64,000 nt of DNA from Pseudomonas entomophila (GCF_018417595.1 NZ_CP070982.1:3368001-3432000), one strand, 5' to 3'; positions 1 through 10,947 are shown, counted from the stretch's first letter. The notes: generated by a model from the sequence alone, not told the origin. Numbers and translations: made by a program.

Positions 1-163
1 CGACCATGTCTTCCAGACGCCGCACCTTCTGGCTGATGGTGGACTGGGTGGAGTGCAGGCGCGCCGCTGCGGTGGTGAAGCTGCCGCAATCGGCGACCAC
101 GACGATGGCGCGGAGCAGATCGAGGTCGAACAGGGCCCTATTCGGCTTTACGCTGATGGACAT
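1..163 (-). CDS. LysR-family transcriptional regulator, N-terminal fragment
   Basis: Only the first 54 codons are in the window; the rest runs off the left edge. Reading the minus strand from the ATG at 163 gives MSISVKPNRALFDLDLLRAI, followed by VVADCGSFTTAAARLHSTQ and STISQKVRRLEDMV. This is the classic LysR winged-helix DNA-binding domain, with the S-F-T-x-A-A-x-R-L and S-x-I-S pattern. The effector-binding domain is missing, so the target cannot be told. It is transcribed in the same direction as pobA, whose stop lies about 90 bp upstream of this start, so read-through is possible. Confidence 0.85.
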   Translation of the reverse strand, partial: MSISVKPNRALFDLDLLRAIVVVADCGSFTTAAARLHSTQSTISQKVRRLEDMV

Positions 164-256
164 TTTGGTATTCGGTTTGTGAATGGCACAGCGGGTTTCT
201 AACACGTCCCCTTTTGCCCGACAACCGTAGGCGCCAGCCTTGCAGTGCCCCTAGTG

Positions 257-1510
<1,254 letters not shown>

Positions 1511-1558
1511 CTACCTCCGCATTTTTAATGGCAAAAGACCCGCAAAAAGTGTGATTTT

Positions 1559-1603
1559 CAGTTTGAAAACTGCACTTTTACGAAAATCGTTCGATTAACG
1601 AAC
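1559..1603. promoter_or_regulatory. Two palindromes in the pobA/pobR intergenic region
   Basis: The 168-bp divergent region contains CAGTTTGAAAACTG (1559-1572, 6-bp arms) and GTTCGATTAACGAAC (1589-1603, 5-bp arms around ATTAA). The second sits immediately before the pobR start at 1613. By shape they are candidate operators for PobR or for an IclR-type regulator; the second resembles the 15-bp PcaR-type box as I remember it. Assignment is inference. Confidence 0.5.
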
Positions 1604-1612
1604 AGGCCCACC

Positions 1613-2488
1613 ATGCTGACACCCCTTCCTGGCATCCCGCTGTTCCAACTGTATGGCGAAAGCCATACGCGGCCCGACACCGACCTGCTGCACTGCGAGT
1701 CGATTTCCGCGCGCAGCCGTCTGCACCACTGGGAAATCAAGCCGCACCGCCACGCCGAGCTGCTGCAGCTGCTTTACGTGCAACGGGGCGAGGCGCAAGT
1801 GGAAATCGAGGGCGCGCGCAGTGTCATTCGCCAACCGGCCATCCAGGTGGTTCCCCCCCTGACCATCCATGGCTTTCGCTTCAACGAGCAAATCCAGGGC
1901 CATGTGCTGACCTTTGGCACAACGTTGGTGGCCGAGCTTGAACAGCGTCTCGGCACCCCTCTCGGCGTACTGGCCGCGCCGGGCTGTTATCCACTGGGCC
2001 AGGCGCATCGGCGCCTGCACACCCTGATCGACGCCCTGCAACAGGAATACCAGGGCAATGCCCCGGCACGGGCGGCGATGCTGCAGGCATTGGTCACCAC
2101 GCTGATGGTGTGGATCAGCCGCCAACAACACGACCAGCCACCGCGCAATCGAGGCGAGCGCGACCGCCAATTGCTCGGTCTGTACCAGCGCCAGGTCGAA
2201 GCGCACTACCGCGAGCATCTGTCTGTCGATACCTTCGCCGCCCGCCTGGGCATCACCAGCACACAGCTCAACCAACTGTGCCGCGAATTGACGGGCCAGA
2301 GCGCGTTGCAGATCATCCACCAGCGCCTGCTGCTCGAAGCCCGGCGCAACCTAGTGTACACCCGCATGAGCATCGGGCAGCTGTCGGACAACCTGGGCTT
2401 CAGCGACCCGACCTACTTCGCCCGTTTCTTCAAGCGCCTGAGTGGGCAGACCCCCAACGGCTTCCGACGCTCGGCACCCTGCGCATGA
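1613..2488 (+). CDS. pobR: AraC-family activator of pobA (PobR-like)
   Basis: A 291-residue regulator. The N-terminal cupin-like sensor half (about residues 30-120) begins HHWEIKPHRHAELLQLLYV, typical of AraC proteins sensing aromatic acids. The C-terminal pair of helix-turn-helices lies at about 195-285 (LSVDTFAARLGITSTQLNQL and MSIGQLSDNLGFSDPTYFAR, then FKRLSGQTPNGFR). It is divergent from pobA with 168 bp between start codons, so it most likely activates pobA in response to 4-hydroxybenzoate. In Pseudomonas PobR is AraC type, unlike the IclR-type PobR of Acinetobacter. The role rests on position and family. Confidence 0.85.
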   Translation: MLTPLPGIPLFQLYGESHTRPDTDLLHCESISARSRLHHWEIKPHRHAELLQLLYVQRGEAQVEIEGARSVIRQPAIQVVPPLTIHGFRFNEQIQGHVLTFGTTLVAELEQRLGTPLGVLAAPGCYPLGQAHRRLHTLIDALQQEYQGNAPARAAMLQALVTTLMVWISRQQHDQPPRNRGERDRQLLGLYQRQVEAHYREHLSVDTFAARLGITSTQLNQLCRELTGQSALQIIHQRLLLEARRNLVYTRMSIGQLSDNLGFSDPTYFARFFKRLSGQTPNGFRRSAPCA

Positions 2489-2573
2489 GCGCACGCGCCG
2501 CGCAAACCCGCGTGGTTGCAATTCACGCCGGGCTGTCCCAAGCTCTGCCCTCCCCTACGCCGCAGAACGTCCG

Positions 2574-3629
2574 ATGCCCAGACGCCAGCTCATCCTGATC
2601 GCCCTGCTGCTCCTGATCCTGGTGCCAGGCGTGCTCGCCTATTGGTGGCATGCACCGCAACCCACGCCGCCCAGCGTGCCCCCGCACAGCTACGCCAAGG
2701 CTCTGCGCCAGGCCCATGATGGCCAGCCAGGCGCCGCGCGCGTGCTGTACCAGCAGTTGCAACGTGACGACCTGGCGCCGATCCGCCGTGCGGCACTGTA
2801 CGCCGAGCTGCCCAACTACCCCTCGCCCCAGGCCCTGAAGCTGGCCCGGCAGGATCTCGAACACCGCGACCCCATGGTCCGCCGTGCGGCCATCGCCAGC
2901 ATCCGCCGATTGCTGCCGGCGGCCCAACGCAGCCTGGTGCTCGGGCCGCTGCTGGAGGATGACGAGCAAAGTGTGCGCTTCGCCGCGGTCGATGCCCTGC
3001 TCGGCCTCGACCCGGATGCCATCGGCCTGTATTTCGGCCCCCTGCAGGACGCGCTGGAACAGTACGAACAGACACTGGAGCAGCAGCCCGACGACGCTGC
3101 CGCTCAAGTTCACCTGGCCAGGCTGTACATGCATGAACAAGCTTTCGAACCCGCAACCCGAGCCCTGCAGCGCAGTCTCGGCCTGGCACCCGAGGGGTTG
3201 GATGCCCTGGCCACCCAGGTGCGCCTGCTGGAGCGTCAGGGGCAGCACGATGCCTCGCGCCAGGTCCTGGCCAAGGCCCTGGCGTTGCGCCCGGACTCGG
3301 CCTTCCTGCAGTACGAATTGGGGCTGTGGCTGACACGTCACGAACAACAGGAATATGCCCTGCTCGCGCTCGCCAGGGCCGTCGAGCTGGAGCCGGACAA
3401 CAGCGACTACCGCTATACCCTCGCCGTCACCCTGCACCAGCTCGAGCAAGTGGACGCCGCACAGAAGCAGCTGGAGGCCGTTCTCAACCACGAACCCGCC
3501 AACCGTCGAGCACGGATCCTGCTGATCCAGTACTGGAAAGAAACTGGCCAGTTGCAGAACGTCCAGGTGCTGCTCGCCGAACTGGAGCGGCAGAACCCGG
3601 ACGACCCTTACCTGCAGCAGGGGCTCTGA
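2574..3629 (+). CDS. Membrane-anchored TPR/HEAT-repeat protein
   Basis: A 351-residue protein beginning MPRRQLILIALLLLILVPGV, a single N-terminal hydrophobic segment with few charges (anchor or uncleaved signal). Residues about 90-150 look like HEAT-type helical pairs (DPMVRRAAIASIRRLLPAAQ, then EQSVRFAAVDALLG). Residues about 170-350 hold tetratricopeptide repeats (DDAAAQVHLARLYMHEQAFE, PDNSDYRYTLAVTLHQLEQV). Resemblance is to periplasmic scaffold proteins that follow cytochrome or multiheme genes in gamma-proteobacteria, but no such partner is here. The function is unknown. A longer upstream frame exists but would overlap the pobR 3' end and lacks homologous-looking sequence. Confidence 0.75.
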   Translation: MPRRQLILIALLLLILVPGVLAYWWHAPQPTPPSVPPHSYAKALRQAHDGQPGAARVLYQQLQRDDLAPIRRAALYAELPNYPSPQALKLARQDLEHRDPMVRRAAIASIRRLLPAAQRSLVLGPLLEDDEQSVRFAAVDALLGLDPDAIGLYFGPLQDALEQYEQTLEQQPDDAAAQVHLARLYMHEQAFEPATRALQRSLGLAPEGLDALATQVRLLERQGQHDASRQVLAKALALRPDSAFLQYELGLWLTRHEQQEYALLALARAVELEPDNSDYRYTLAVTLHQLEQVDAAQKQLEAVLNHEPANRRARILLIQYWKETGQLQNVQVLLAELERQNPDDPYLQQGL

Positions 3630-3651
3630 CGTTGAATTGGCTACATCAAGT

Positions 3652-5718
3652 TCACCCCTGCAGGATGCGGTGAACCTGCCCGACCAGGGTCTCCAGGGAA
3701 AACGGCTTGAACAGCAAAGCCGTGCCGGGCTCGTCGAGCATGGCCTGCTCGACAGGGTGATCAGTGAAACCGGTGATGAACAGGATCTTCTGCTCCGGCT
3801 TGATCAGACGCAACGCCCTGGCGACCTGGCTGCCACTGAAGCCTCCCGGCAAACCGATATCGGTGATCACCAGGTCGAACGGCCCGGCATGACGGAATTG
3901 CCCCAATGCGGCGTTGGCGTCAGTCACGTCACACACCTCGAAGCCGCGCTCCACCAGCACTTCCTTCATCAACGTGCGCAGGTTGACTTCGTCATCGACC
4001 AGTAGCACGCGCTCGCCTTGCCCTTGCGCAATTTCCAGCGGCAAGTCCTCGGGCAGCGTGCCCTGGAACCTGGGAAACATCAGCACGACCCGGGTACCGT
4101 TGTCCTTGGTCGACTCGATCCAGACCTGCCCCCCCGACTGGCGTACGAAGCCATGGACCATGGGCAAGCCAAGCCCTGCCCCCTGGCCTAGTGGCTTGGT
4201 GGTGAAGAACGGTTCGAAGGCGTGCTCCAGGTCCTCTTGCGACATGCCGTGGCCATCATCTTCGACCTGGATCAGCACATAGTCGCCAGCAGGAACCCCG
4301 GCCACCCCTTCGGTGGCGACGACCAGCCTTTCGTTGGTGGTACGAATCGATACGTTGCCACGGCCCAGGCAAGCATCACGCGCATTGGCACACAGATGCT
4401 GTAGCGCATTGCGCAACTGATCAGGGTCTATCTGGACCGGCCAGGGCGCCACGTCGAGCTGCCAGTCAAGGTTCACCTGACCACCCAGGGCCTGCTGCAG
4501 GACCGGTTGCGCCTCGCGCAGCACACGATTGACATCCACCGCCACGGGGGAAAGTGGCTGACTGCGGGCAAAGGCCAGCAGGTTGTGGGTCAGGCCTATG
4601 GCACGCTGGGCGCATTCACGGGCCATCCTTACATAGCTGTCCAACCGTTCCAGCCGCCCTTGGGCGATCCGTCGCTCCAGCAGTTCCAGGCTGCTGCCGA
4701 CCCCGGACAACACGTTGTTCATCTCGTGCGCCAGGCCCCCGGCGACACTGACCACCGACTCCATGCGCTGGCTTTCACGCAGCGCCGCTTCGGCCAGGCG
4801 CTGGACCGCCTGCCGTTCGCAAGCGATGTCCCGCCCCACCAGGATCGGCAATGCCTGCCCCAGTGTCGCGCTCCAGCGGAACCAGCAGTAATGGCCTTCA
4901 CGGTGACGCATTCGCGCTTCGAAGGTGGAAGCGGCAAGGCCCTGTTCCAGCGCCATGAGGGCCAGTTGCACCTCACTGCGCTCGGCAGGGTGGAACAGCT
5001 CTGGCAGGGACGTCTCGACCTGCCCGGCATTTTCCCAACCCAGTAGACGTGACCAGGCAGGGTTGGCCATGCTCAGGCGCAGATCCTTGTCGAGCATCAG
5101 CATCACATCCGGCGACAACTGCCAGGTATGTTCAGTGTCAGCCAGGTAGTGCGCCAACTGCTCCTCGAAGGCGTGCGCCAATTCCCGCCATTCGCGAGTG
5201 TTCTCGACGCTTGCCGTGGTTTCGAGCAGCGTGTGCAGAAAACCGGCGACCGTTCCTTGGTCATCTCGAATGGGTGAATAACAACAGGTAAACCAGGCAT
5301 GTACCAAGCTGCCATGGCGCTGCAAGGGTAGACGGGCATCCTCGACCAGGCTGCCCTGCCCCTCCAGGGCCTTGAATGCGGCGACGCCCACACTGGGCCA
5401 GGCGTTGTCCCAGAGCTGATCGAAGCTACTACCCTGGGCGTCGGCTTCCCCTCCCAGCAATGCCTGGTAAGCATCGTTGTGGATCACCGTGAGATCCGCC
5501 CCCCATACCACGGCGCTGGGAAAAGGCGAGGCCTGCAACATGTCGACGGCGATTCGCAAGGTCGGTGGCCAGAGTGTCAAGGGGCCCAGCGGTGTGCGAC
5601 CCCAGTCGAAACGGGCAATCGGCTCGCTCATCCGTGACGCGACGGGAGAAACGGGCGCCAGGTGAACCACCTGGATGCCGCCGGGCAGAGGCGATGCGTC
5701 AGCGGCCAATATCTTCAT
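3652..5718 (-). CDS. Hybrid sensor histidine kinase / response regulator
   Basis: Cytoplasmic hybrid kinase (688 residues from the first ATG) with no clear membrane segment. In order: a degenerate PAS at about 30-165 (MSEPIARFDWGRTPLGPLTL onward), a second PAS at about 195-300, a HisKA domain with the phospho-acceptor H331 in GGLAHEMNNVLSG, an HATPase_c domain with N446 in NARDA and the G boxes DDGHGM and GQGAGLGL, and a C-terminal receiver with VLLVDDE and the acceptor D620 in VITDIGLPG. The true start may be the Met at 5631 (codon 30), where family similarity begins. The longer start overlaps the deaminase gene upstream by 20 bp. No cognate output gene is adjacent. Confidence 0.9.
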   Translation of the reverse strand: MKILAADASPLPGGIQVVHLAPVSPVASRMSEPIARFDWGRTPLGPLTLWPPTLRIAVDMLQASPFPSAVVWGADLTVIHNDAYQALLGGEADAQGSSFDQLWDNAWPSVGVAAFKALEGQGSLVEDARLPLQRHGSLVHAWFTCCYSPIRDDQGTVAGFLHTLLETTASVENTREWRELAHAFEEQLAHYLADTEHTWQLSPDVMLMLDKDLRLSMANPAWSRLLGWENAGQVETSLPELFHPAERSEVQLALMALEQGLAASTFEARMRHREGHYCWFRWSATLGQALPILVGRDIACERQAVQRLAEAALRESQRMESVVSVAGGLAHEMNNVLSGVGSSLELLERRIAQGRLERLDSYVRMARECAQRAIGLTHNLLAFARSQPLSPVAVDVNRVLREAQPVLQQALGGQVNLDWQLDVAPWPVQIDPDQLRNALQHLCANARDACLGRGNVSIRTTNERLVVATEGVAGVPAGDYVLIQVEDDGHGMSQEDLEHAFEPFFTTKPLGQGAGLGLPMVHGFVRQSGGQVWIESTKDNGTRVVLMFPRFQGTLPEDLPLEIAQGQGERVLLVDDEVNLRTLMKEVLVERGFEVCDVTDANAALGQFRHAGPFDLVITDIGLPGGFSGSQVARALRLIKPEQKILFITGFTDHPVEQAMLDEPGTALLFKPFSLETLVGQVHRILQG

Positions 5719-6148
5719 TCCACAGCTGTGGCTTTTCCTCGATGAACTGCTGCATCAAGGTCCGGCAAGTGTGGTCGTGGCGAACGTCGAGCTCCACGCC
5801 TCGGCTCTTGAGCAGTTGCTCCTCGCCCAGAAATGTTTCGTTCTCGCCGATGACCACGCGCTTGATGCCGTAGAGCAGGATCGCGCCACTGCACATGGCG
5901 CAGGGCGACAAGGTGGTGTAGAGGGTCGCCTCCTGGTAGACCCTGGCCGGCTGGCGCCCGGCGTTTTCCAGGGCGTCCATCTCGCCGTGGAGGATGGCAC
6001 TGCCGTTCTGCACCCGGCGGTTATGCCCCCGGCCGATGATCTTGCCGCCGTGCACCAGCACCGAGCCGATGGGGATCCCCCCTTCTTCCAGCCCCTTGCG
6101 CGCTTCGTCGATGGCCGCCTGCATGAATGCGGAGGTGTCCTGTTCCAT
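5699..6148 (-). CDS. Cytosine/nucleoside deaminase family protein
   Basis: Zinc-dependent deaminase of 149 residues. It shows the ligand/catalytic motif HGEMDALE (H-x-E) and the second zinc motif TLSPCAMCSGAILLYGI (P-C-x-x-C). The surrounding sequence, including LENAGR and TTLSPC, is closer to fungal-type cytosine deaminase (FCY1, about 158 residues) than to tRNA adenosine deaminase TadA. Likely a small cytosolic enzyme acting on free cytosine or a related base. The ATG at 6148 is chosen because a GGGGCGACACC ribosome site precedes it; an upstream ATG adds 21 unrelated residues. The 3' end overlaps the kinase gene start, so the two may be co-transcribed. Confidence 0.85.
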   Translation of the reverse strand: MEQDTSAFMQAAIDEARKGLEEGGIPIGSVLVHGGKIIGRGHNRRVQNGSAILHGEMDALENAGRQPARVYQEATLYTTLSPCAMCSGAILLYGIKRVVIGENETFLGEEQLLKSRGVELDVRHDHTCRTLMQQFIEEKPQLWNEDIGR

Positions 6149-6290
6149 GGTGTCGCCCCGTAATGCGTTGGATGAGCAGCAGCCTAGCACAGCGTCGGAA
6201 TGCCATGGCACCTTGGCAATCGACGGCTATGCTCAATAGGCTTTCCCCTGCCGGTTAATGATTCTCACTGGGTTCAATGGGCATGCGAAC

Positions 6291-6986
6291 ATGAACAAGA
6301 AGATCCTGATCGTGCTGACCAATACCGCCAAGTACCCCAACATCAAACGCGCCACAGGCCTGTGGCTGGGTGAAGCCGTGCATTTCGTCGACCCCGTGCA
6401 GCAAGCTGGCTTCACGGTCGACTATGTCAGCCCCGCAGGCGGCTACGTACCGATCGATCCGCACAGCCTGCAAATGGCCCCAGATCTGGACTGGCAGTGG
6501 TACGACGACAAGGCCTTCATGAAGCGCCTGGGCGCCACCCTCAGCCCCGGAGAGGTCAAGGCCGAGCAGTACAGCGCCATCTACTACACCGGTGGTCATG
6601 GCGTGATGTGGGACTTCCCCGATAACCAGCCGCTGCAGGACCTGGCGCGGCGCATTCACGAACGTGGCGGGGTTGTGGCATCTGTCTGCCACGGTGCCGT
6701 GGGACTGCTGAATGTGAAACTCAGCGACAACACCCTGTTGCTCAAAGGTCGGGCGGTGACCGGTTTCTCCAATATCGAAGAGAAACTGGCAGAGCTGGAC
6801 AAGGAGGTGCCTTTTTTTACCGAGAACGAACTAGCCGCACGGGGTGGTGAGTACCAGAAAGCGGAAGACCCGTGGGCACCCTTCGTGGTTGAAGACAAAG
6901 GCCTGATCACCGGGCAGAACCCGGCGTCCACTGCGGGCGTGGCCCAGGCGACGCTCAAGTTCCTGGCCAAAGCAAAGATTGGCTGA
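6291..6986 (+). CDS. DJ-1/PfpI family protein (type 1 glutamine amidotransferase-like)
   Basis: A 231-residue protein starting MNKKILIVLTNTAKYPN. It has the elbow cysteine in SVCHGAVGLLNVKL (about residue 136) and an upstream acidic residue in GLWLGEAVHFVDPV, the arrangement of Hsp31/DJ-1-type proteins (glyoxalase III, deglycase or chaperone activities have been claimed for the family). YYTGGHGVMWDFPDN is the second strongly conserved patch. Probably cytosolic, acting in carbonyl stress; the exact reaction cannot be read from sequence. It is a lone gene, ending in a strong hairpin shared with hppD. Confidence 0.88.
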   Translation: MNKKILIVLTNTAKYPNIKRATGLWLGEAVHFVDPVQQAGFTVDYVSPAGGYVPIDPHSLQMAPDLDWQWYDDKAFMKRLGATLSPGEVKAEQYSAIYYTGGHGVMWDFPDNQPLQDLARRIHERGGVVASVCHGAVGLLNVKLSDNTLLLKGRAVTGFSNIEEKLAELDKEVPFFTENELAARGGEYQKAEDPWAPFVVEDKGLITGQNPASTAGVAQATLKFLAKAKIG

Positions 6987-6990
6987 AAAG

Positions 6991-7040
6991 CATCACGGGG
7001 CAAGTCGCATCGGCGCACCGATGCGACTTGCCCCGTGATG
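6991..7040. terminator. Perfect 23-bp stem hairpin between convergent genes
   Basis: Arms CATCACGGGGCAAGTCGCAT(CGG) and the exact reverse complement (CCG)ATGCGACTTGCCCCGTGATG flank a CGCA loop. It sits 4 bp after the DJ-1 stop and 16 bp before the hppD stop on the other strand, so it can serve as a bidirectional terminator. It lacks a clear T tract, and its sequence is also like that of a species-specific palindromic repeat. Confidence 0.7.
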
Positions 7041-7056
7041 GATAGCGTTGAGTCGA

Positions 7057-8130
7057 TTACTCGACGTTCAGCACGCCACGGCGCACCTGGTCACGCTCGA
7101 TCGATTCGAACAACGCCTTGAAGTTGCCCTCGCCAAAGCCATCGTCGCCTTTGCGCTGGATGAACTCGAAGAACACCGGCCCCAGCAGGGTTTCCGAGAA
7201 GATCTGCAGCAGCAGGCGCTTGTCGCCCGCCTCGGACGCGCCATCCAGCAGGATCCCGCGGCTCTTGAGCTGGTCGACCGGCTCGCCATGGCCCGGCAGG
7301 CGCTCCTCGAGCATCTCGTAGTAGGTTTGTGGCGGCGGGGTCATGAAGCGCATGCCGAAGCCCTTGAGCGCGTCCCAGGTCTTGAGCAGGTCGTCGGTGA
7401 GGAAGGCCACGTGCTGGATGCCTTCGCCATTGAACTGCATCAGGAACTCTTCGATCTGCCCCGCGCCCTTGGACGACTCTTCGTTGAGTGGAATGCGGAT
7501 CATGCCATCTGGCGCGGTCATGGCCTTGGAGGTCAGGCCGGTGTACTCGCCCTTGATGTCGAAGTAGCGGATCTCGCGGAAGTTGAACAGCTTCTCGTAG
7601 AAGCCGGCCCAGTAGGCCATCCGCCCGCGATAGACGTTGTGGGTGAGGTGGTCGATGATCTTCAGGCCGGCACCGACCGGGTTGCGGTCGACGCCTTCGA
7701 TGAACTTGAAGTCGATGTCGTAGATCGAGCTACCTTCTTCATAGCGGTCGATCAGGTACAGCGGCGCGCCACCGATACCTTTGATCGCCGGCAGGCGCAG
7801 CTCCATCGGGCCGGTTTCGATTTCCACCGGCTGGGCGCCCAGCTCAAGGGCGCGAGCGTAGGCTTCGTGGGCGTTGCGCACGCGGAAGGCCATGCCACAC
7901 ACCGACGGGCCGTGCTCGGCGGCGAAGTACGAGGCGATGCCGGGTTCGTTGTTGAGAATCAGGTTGATGCCACCCTGGCGATACAGGTGCACATCCTTGG
8001 AGCGGTGGGTCGCCACCTTGGTGAAACCGAGCATCTGGAACACAGGTTCCAGCACGCCTGGGGTCGGCGAGGCGAGCTCGATGAATTCGAAGCCTTCCAG
8101 GCCCATCGGGTTGTCGAAAATATCTGCCAT
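7057..8130 (-). CDS. hppD: 4-hydroxyphenylpyruvate dioxygenase
   Basis: Iron(II) dioxygenase converting 4-hydroxyphenylpyruvate to homogentisate in tyrosine and phenylalanine catabolism. The 357-residue protein starts [20 protein letters not shown] and has two vicinal-oxygen-chelate domains. Fe ligands are visible as H161 in [11 protein letters not shown], a His in [11 protein letters not shown] and a Glu in [20 protein letters not shown]. Length and residue numbering match the Pseudomonas enzyme (H161/H240/E322). An upstream in-frame extension of 37 codons is rejected. The homogentisate pathway genes are not in the window. Confidence 0.97.
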   Translation of the reverse strand: MADIFDNPMGLEGFEFIELASPTPGVLEPVFQMLGFTKVATHRSKDVHLYRQGGINLILNNEPGIASYFAAEHGPSVCGMAFRVRNAHEAYARALELGAQPVEIETGPMELRLPAIKGIGGAPLYLIDRYEEGSSIYDIDFKFIEGVDRNPVGAGLKIIDHLTHNVYRGRMAYWAGFYEKLFNFREIRYFDIKGEYTGLTSKAMTAPDGMIRIPLNEESSKGAGQIEEFLMQFNGEGIQHVAFLTDDLLKTWDALKGFGMRFMTPPPQTYYEMLEERLPGHGEPVDQLKSRGILLDGASEAGDKRLLLQIFSETLLGPVFFEFIQRKGDDGFGEGNFKALFESIERDQVRRGVLNVE

Positions 8131-8439
8131 TTCTATGTCCTCATCTGCAGCGAAATACGATTGATCAGTTGCTTTCGATGTAGAACTGGCGTGGTGGTGA
8201 GCAGGGTATCCCGCGCACGCTGCGGGCGAGGAAGTCACCAATGATCAGCTTGAACCCATGGTATGTCATATGGACCCATTCTCGGCGGGTTTGATTCCCC
8301 GGGGGCGGAGAACCTTATTCTTGTATTCGTAACCGGATTCTATAGTGCGTAAATCGGTTTGTCGCGCTTTAGTTCGCAGGGCCGCTCGACAAACGGCTAT
8401 CCTCTGCATAAATCACGTTCCCCCGAAGGTCCCCCGCGC
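8131..8439. other. Divergent intergenic region hppD / EAL gene
   Basis: About 309 bp without a gene. It must contain the hppD promoter (minus strand) and the promoter of the EAL gene (plus strand). TGATCA occurs twice (8162-8167 and 8242-8247) on the hppD side, and TATAGT at 8341-8346 is a plausible -10 on the EAL side with a poor -35. No strong palindrome or RNA structure was seen. Confidence 0.4.
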
Positions 8440-10026
8440 ATGCCCCTGACCCCCAAACGCCCTGCCCGCTGGAGCTGGCGTATGTTGCTCCCCTGGTGCG
8501 TGGGCGTGCTGCCGCTGCTGTGCGGGCTGGCGGTGATGCGCTGGCAGACCGAGCGCGAGCTGCAGGCCAGCAGCGCGGCAACCGCCCGCGAGGTGGTGAA
8601 ACACCTCGAGACCGTGCTCGACAGCCTCTCCATCGCCGCCCGTCACCTGCTGCCAAAGGCCGGCCAACCCTGCCAGGACGTGCAACTGGCGTTACGCATC
8701 GAAGTGACGCGCAACGCTTTCGTGCGCTCCACCAACCTGTTCGAACGCGACACCTTGTATTGCTCCTCCTTGTTTGGCGATTTCGACGAGCCCGTGGACG
8801 CCAGTGACTACACCGGTGGGCAACTGTGGCTGATGGACGGCAACTCGGTCACACCTGGCCAGCCGCTGCTGGTCTACCGCATCAACGAGGGTGACCGCGG
8901 CGCCATCACCACGGTGGATGGCAATCACCTGCTCACCGCCTTGCGCCTGATCGGCGAGGACGAAGAACTGCAGGTGCAGGTGGGCAACCATTGGTTGGGC
9001 CGGGACGGCTTGGTGCGCAACGGCACCCCGCCCGTCGCCGCCAGTGCGGCGGTCACCTTCTCCTCGACCCGCTACCCGATCAGTGTGCACGGTGGCTATG
9101 GCCCGACCAAGCCGGGCGAATTGATGCGCTCGCGCTACCCGGCCCTGCTCAGCCTGTTGCTGGTGCTGGGGATTCTGGCCGGCGCCACCTGCCGCTGGCA
9201 GATCCGCCGCGCCTCCTCGCCCCGCGCCGAACTGCACCGGGCGCTGGAGGCCGGCGAGTTCCTGCCCTACTTCCAGCCGGTGGTGCGCAAGGGCGACTAT
9301 CACTGGGCCGGCGTCGAAGTGCTGATGCGCTGGCAGCATCCGCGCGAAGGCCTGGTGCGCCCCGACCTGTTCATCCCCTACGCCGAGCACAGCGGGCAGA
9401 TCGTCGCCATGACCCGCAGCCTGATGCTCAACACCGCGCAGGCGCTGGCCCCACACGCCGAGCTGCTGGAGGACGGGTTCCACATCGGCATCAACATCAC
9501 CGCCGACCATTGCCGCGACCTGGGCCTGCTCGACGACTGCCAGACCTTCCTCCAGCATTTCCCGCCCGGGCGCGTGGTGCTGACCCTGGAACTGACCGAG
9601 CGCAAGCTGATCGAGCCGACACCGGTCACCCTGGAACTGTTCGAAAAGCTTCACGCGATGGGGGTGATGATTGCCCTGGACGACTTCGGCACCGGCCAGT
9701 CCAGCCTCAACTACCTGCGCCAGTTCAAGGTCGACTACCTGAAGATCGACCAGAGCTTCGTCGCCATGATCGGTGGCGATGCGCTTTCCCAGCATATCCT
9801 CGACACCATCATCGAACTGTCCGCCAAGCTGGGGCTGGGCATCGTCGCCGAAGGGGTCGAGACCGACGTCCAGCGCGAATACCTGGCCCGCCACGGCGTG
9901 GACTTCCAGCAGGGCTACCTGTTCGCCCGGCCAATGCCGATCGCCGAGCTGCTCCTGGCCCTGGCCGCGCGCCCCGGCAGCCCACGGTTGCCGCAAGGCG
10001 CAGCCCCTGAGATCATGCACGGCTGA
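8440..10026 (+). CDS. CSS-motif EAL-domain c-di-GMP phosphodiesterase
   Basis: Inner-membrane protein of 528 residues. It has an N-terminal membrane segment (about 15-35), a periplasmic CSS-motif sensor domain with the signature in FERDTLYCSSLFGDF, a second membrane segment (about 240-258, LLSLLLVLGILAGAT) and a C-terminal EAL domain (about 275-515). In the EAL domain the first motif is EVLMRW (Leu in place of Ala, common), followed by DDFGTGQSSLNYL, the catalytic-lysine region KIDQSFV, and EGVET. The metal and catalytic residues look intact, so it is probably an active phosphodiesterase whose activity is set by periplasmic redox/DSB state, as known for CSS-domain proteins. The EAL part stands alone without GGDEF. 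Confidence 0.92.
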   Translation: MPLTPKRPARWSWRMLLPWCVGVLPLLCGLAVMRWQTERELQASSAATAREVVKHLETVLDSLSIAARHLLPKAGQPCQDVQLALRIEVTRNAFVRSTNLFERDTLYCSSLFGDFDEPVDASDYTGGQLWLMDGNSVTPGQPLLVYRINEGDRGAITTVDGNHLLTALRLIGEDEELQVQVGNHWLGRDGLVRNGTPPVAASAAVTFSSTRYPISVHGGYGPTKPGELMRSRYPALLSLLLVLGILAGATCRWQIRRASSPRAELHRALEAGEFLPYFQPVVRKGDYHWAGVEVLMRWQHPREGLVRPDLFIPYAEHSGQIVAMTRSLMLNTAQALAPHAELLEDGFHIGINITADHCRDLGLLDDCQTFLQHFPPGRVVLTLELTERKLIEPTPVTLELFEKLHAMGVMIALDDFGTGQSSLNYLRQFKVDYLKIDQSFVAMIGGDALSQHILDTIIELSAKLGLGIVAEGVETDVQREYLARHGVDFQQGYLFARPMPIAELLLALAARPGSPRLPQGAAPEIMHG

Positions 10027-10059
10027 TCCCACCGCTCACTTCCCGTTTTCGAGGCATTC

Positions 10060-10947
10060 GTGTCAAAAGGCATTGTTTCGTCGGTCATGGCGTCCTGTCT
10101 GTTCGCCGTGATGTACTTCTATACCTCCTTCCTCAAGCCGCTGGATGGCGAGGAAATCTTCGGCTGGCGAACCCTGCTGACCCTGCCCTGCCTCACCCTG
10201 TTCATGCTCATCTCCAAAGACTGGAAGCGCGTCGGCGAGCTGCTGGGGCGTGTCCGACGCACGCCGCTCCTGCTGCTGGGCATGGTCGGCACCTCCTGGC
10301 TGATGGGCGTGCAGTTGTGGCTGTTCCTCTGGGCGCCGTTGCACGGGCGCAGCCTGGAAGTCTCGATGGGCTATTTCCTGCTGCCGCTGGCCATGGTCCT
10401 GACCGGGCGGCTGGTGTATGGCGAGCGCCTGTCACGCCTGCAGAAGGTGGCGGTGAGCTGCGCGGCCCTGGGCGTGGGCCACGAGCTGTACCAGCACGGC
10501 AGCTTCGCCTGGGAGACGCTGCTGGTGATGATCGGCTACCCGATCTATTTCGTCCTGCGCCGCCGCTGCCGCACCGACCACCTGGGTGGCCTGTGGTGCG
10601 ACATGTGCCTGCTGCTGCCCTGGGCCCTGTACTTCGTGATCCAGGGCCCGCTGTCGGCGGCCGACCTTGCCGAACACCCCGGCCTGTACGGGCTGATCCC
10701 GCTGCTCGGGGCGATCAGTGCCTGCGCCCTGATCGCCTACGTGCTGGCCAGCCGCCTGTTGCCGTTCAGCCTGTTCGGCCTGCTCAGCTACGTCGAGCCG
10801 GTGCTGCTGGTGGGCGTCGCCCTGCTGCTGGGCGAGACCATCGGCCCGGACCAGTGGCTCACCTACCTGCCGATCTGGGCCGCCGTGCTGGTGCTGGTGC
10901 TCGAAGGTTTCAAGCACCTGCTGCGCCAGCGTCGGCGCTCGGTGTAA
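10060..10947 (+). CDS. rarD: RarD-type EamA/DMT family transporter
   Basis: Integral membrane protein of 295 residues with about ten predicted helices, starting from GTG ([20 protein letters not shown]). The motif [12 protein letters not shown] and the EP-containing [19 protein letters not shown] segment are typical of RarD (E. coli 296 residues). The substrate is not established for the family; chloramphenicol sensitivity was reported for a mutant. It follows the EAL gene by 33 bp and could be co-transcribed. Its last 38 bp overlap the 3' end of the convergent TerC/CBS gene. Confidence 0.85.
   Translation: MSKGIVSSVMASCLFAVMYFYTSFLKPLDGEEIFGWRTLLTLPCLTLFMLISKDWKRVGELLGRVRRTPLLLLGMVGTSWLMGVQLWLFLWAPLHGRSLEVSMGYFLLPLAMVLTGRLVYGERLSRLQKVAVSCAALGVGHELYQHGSFAWETLLVMIGYPIYFVLRRRCRTDHLGGLWCDMCLLLPWALYFVIQGPLSAADLAEHPGLYGLIPLLGAISACALIAYVLASRLLPFSLFGLLSYVEPVLLVGVALLLGETIGPDQWLTYLPIWAAVLVLVLEGFKHLLRQRRRSV

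Noticed and set aside
8131..8439. Sigma-54 promoter upstream of hppD
   Set aside because: No GG-N10-GC pattern with good flanks was found on the minus strand.
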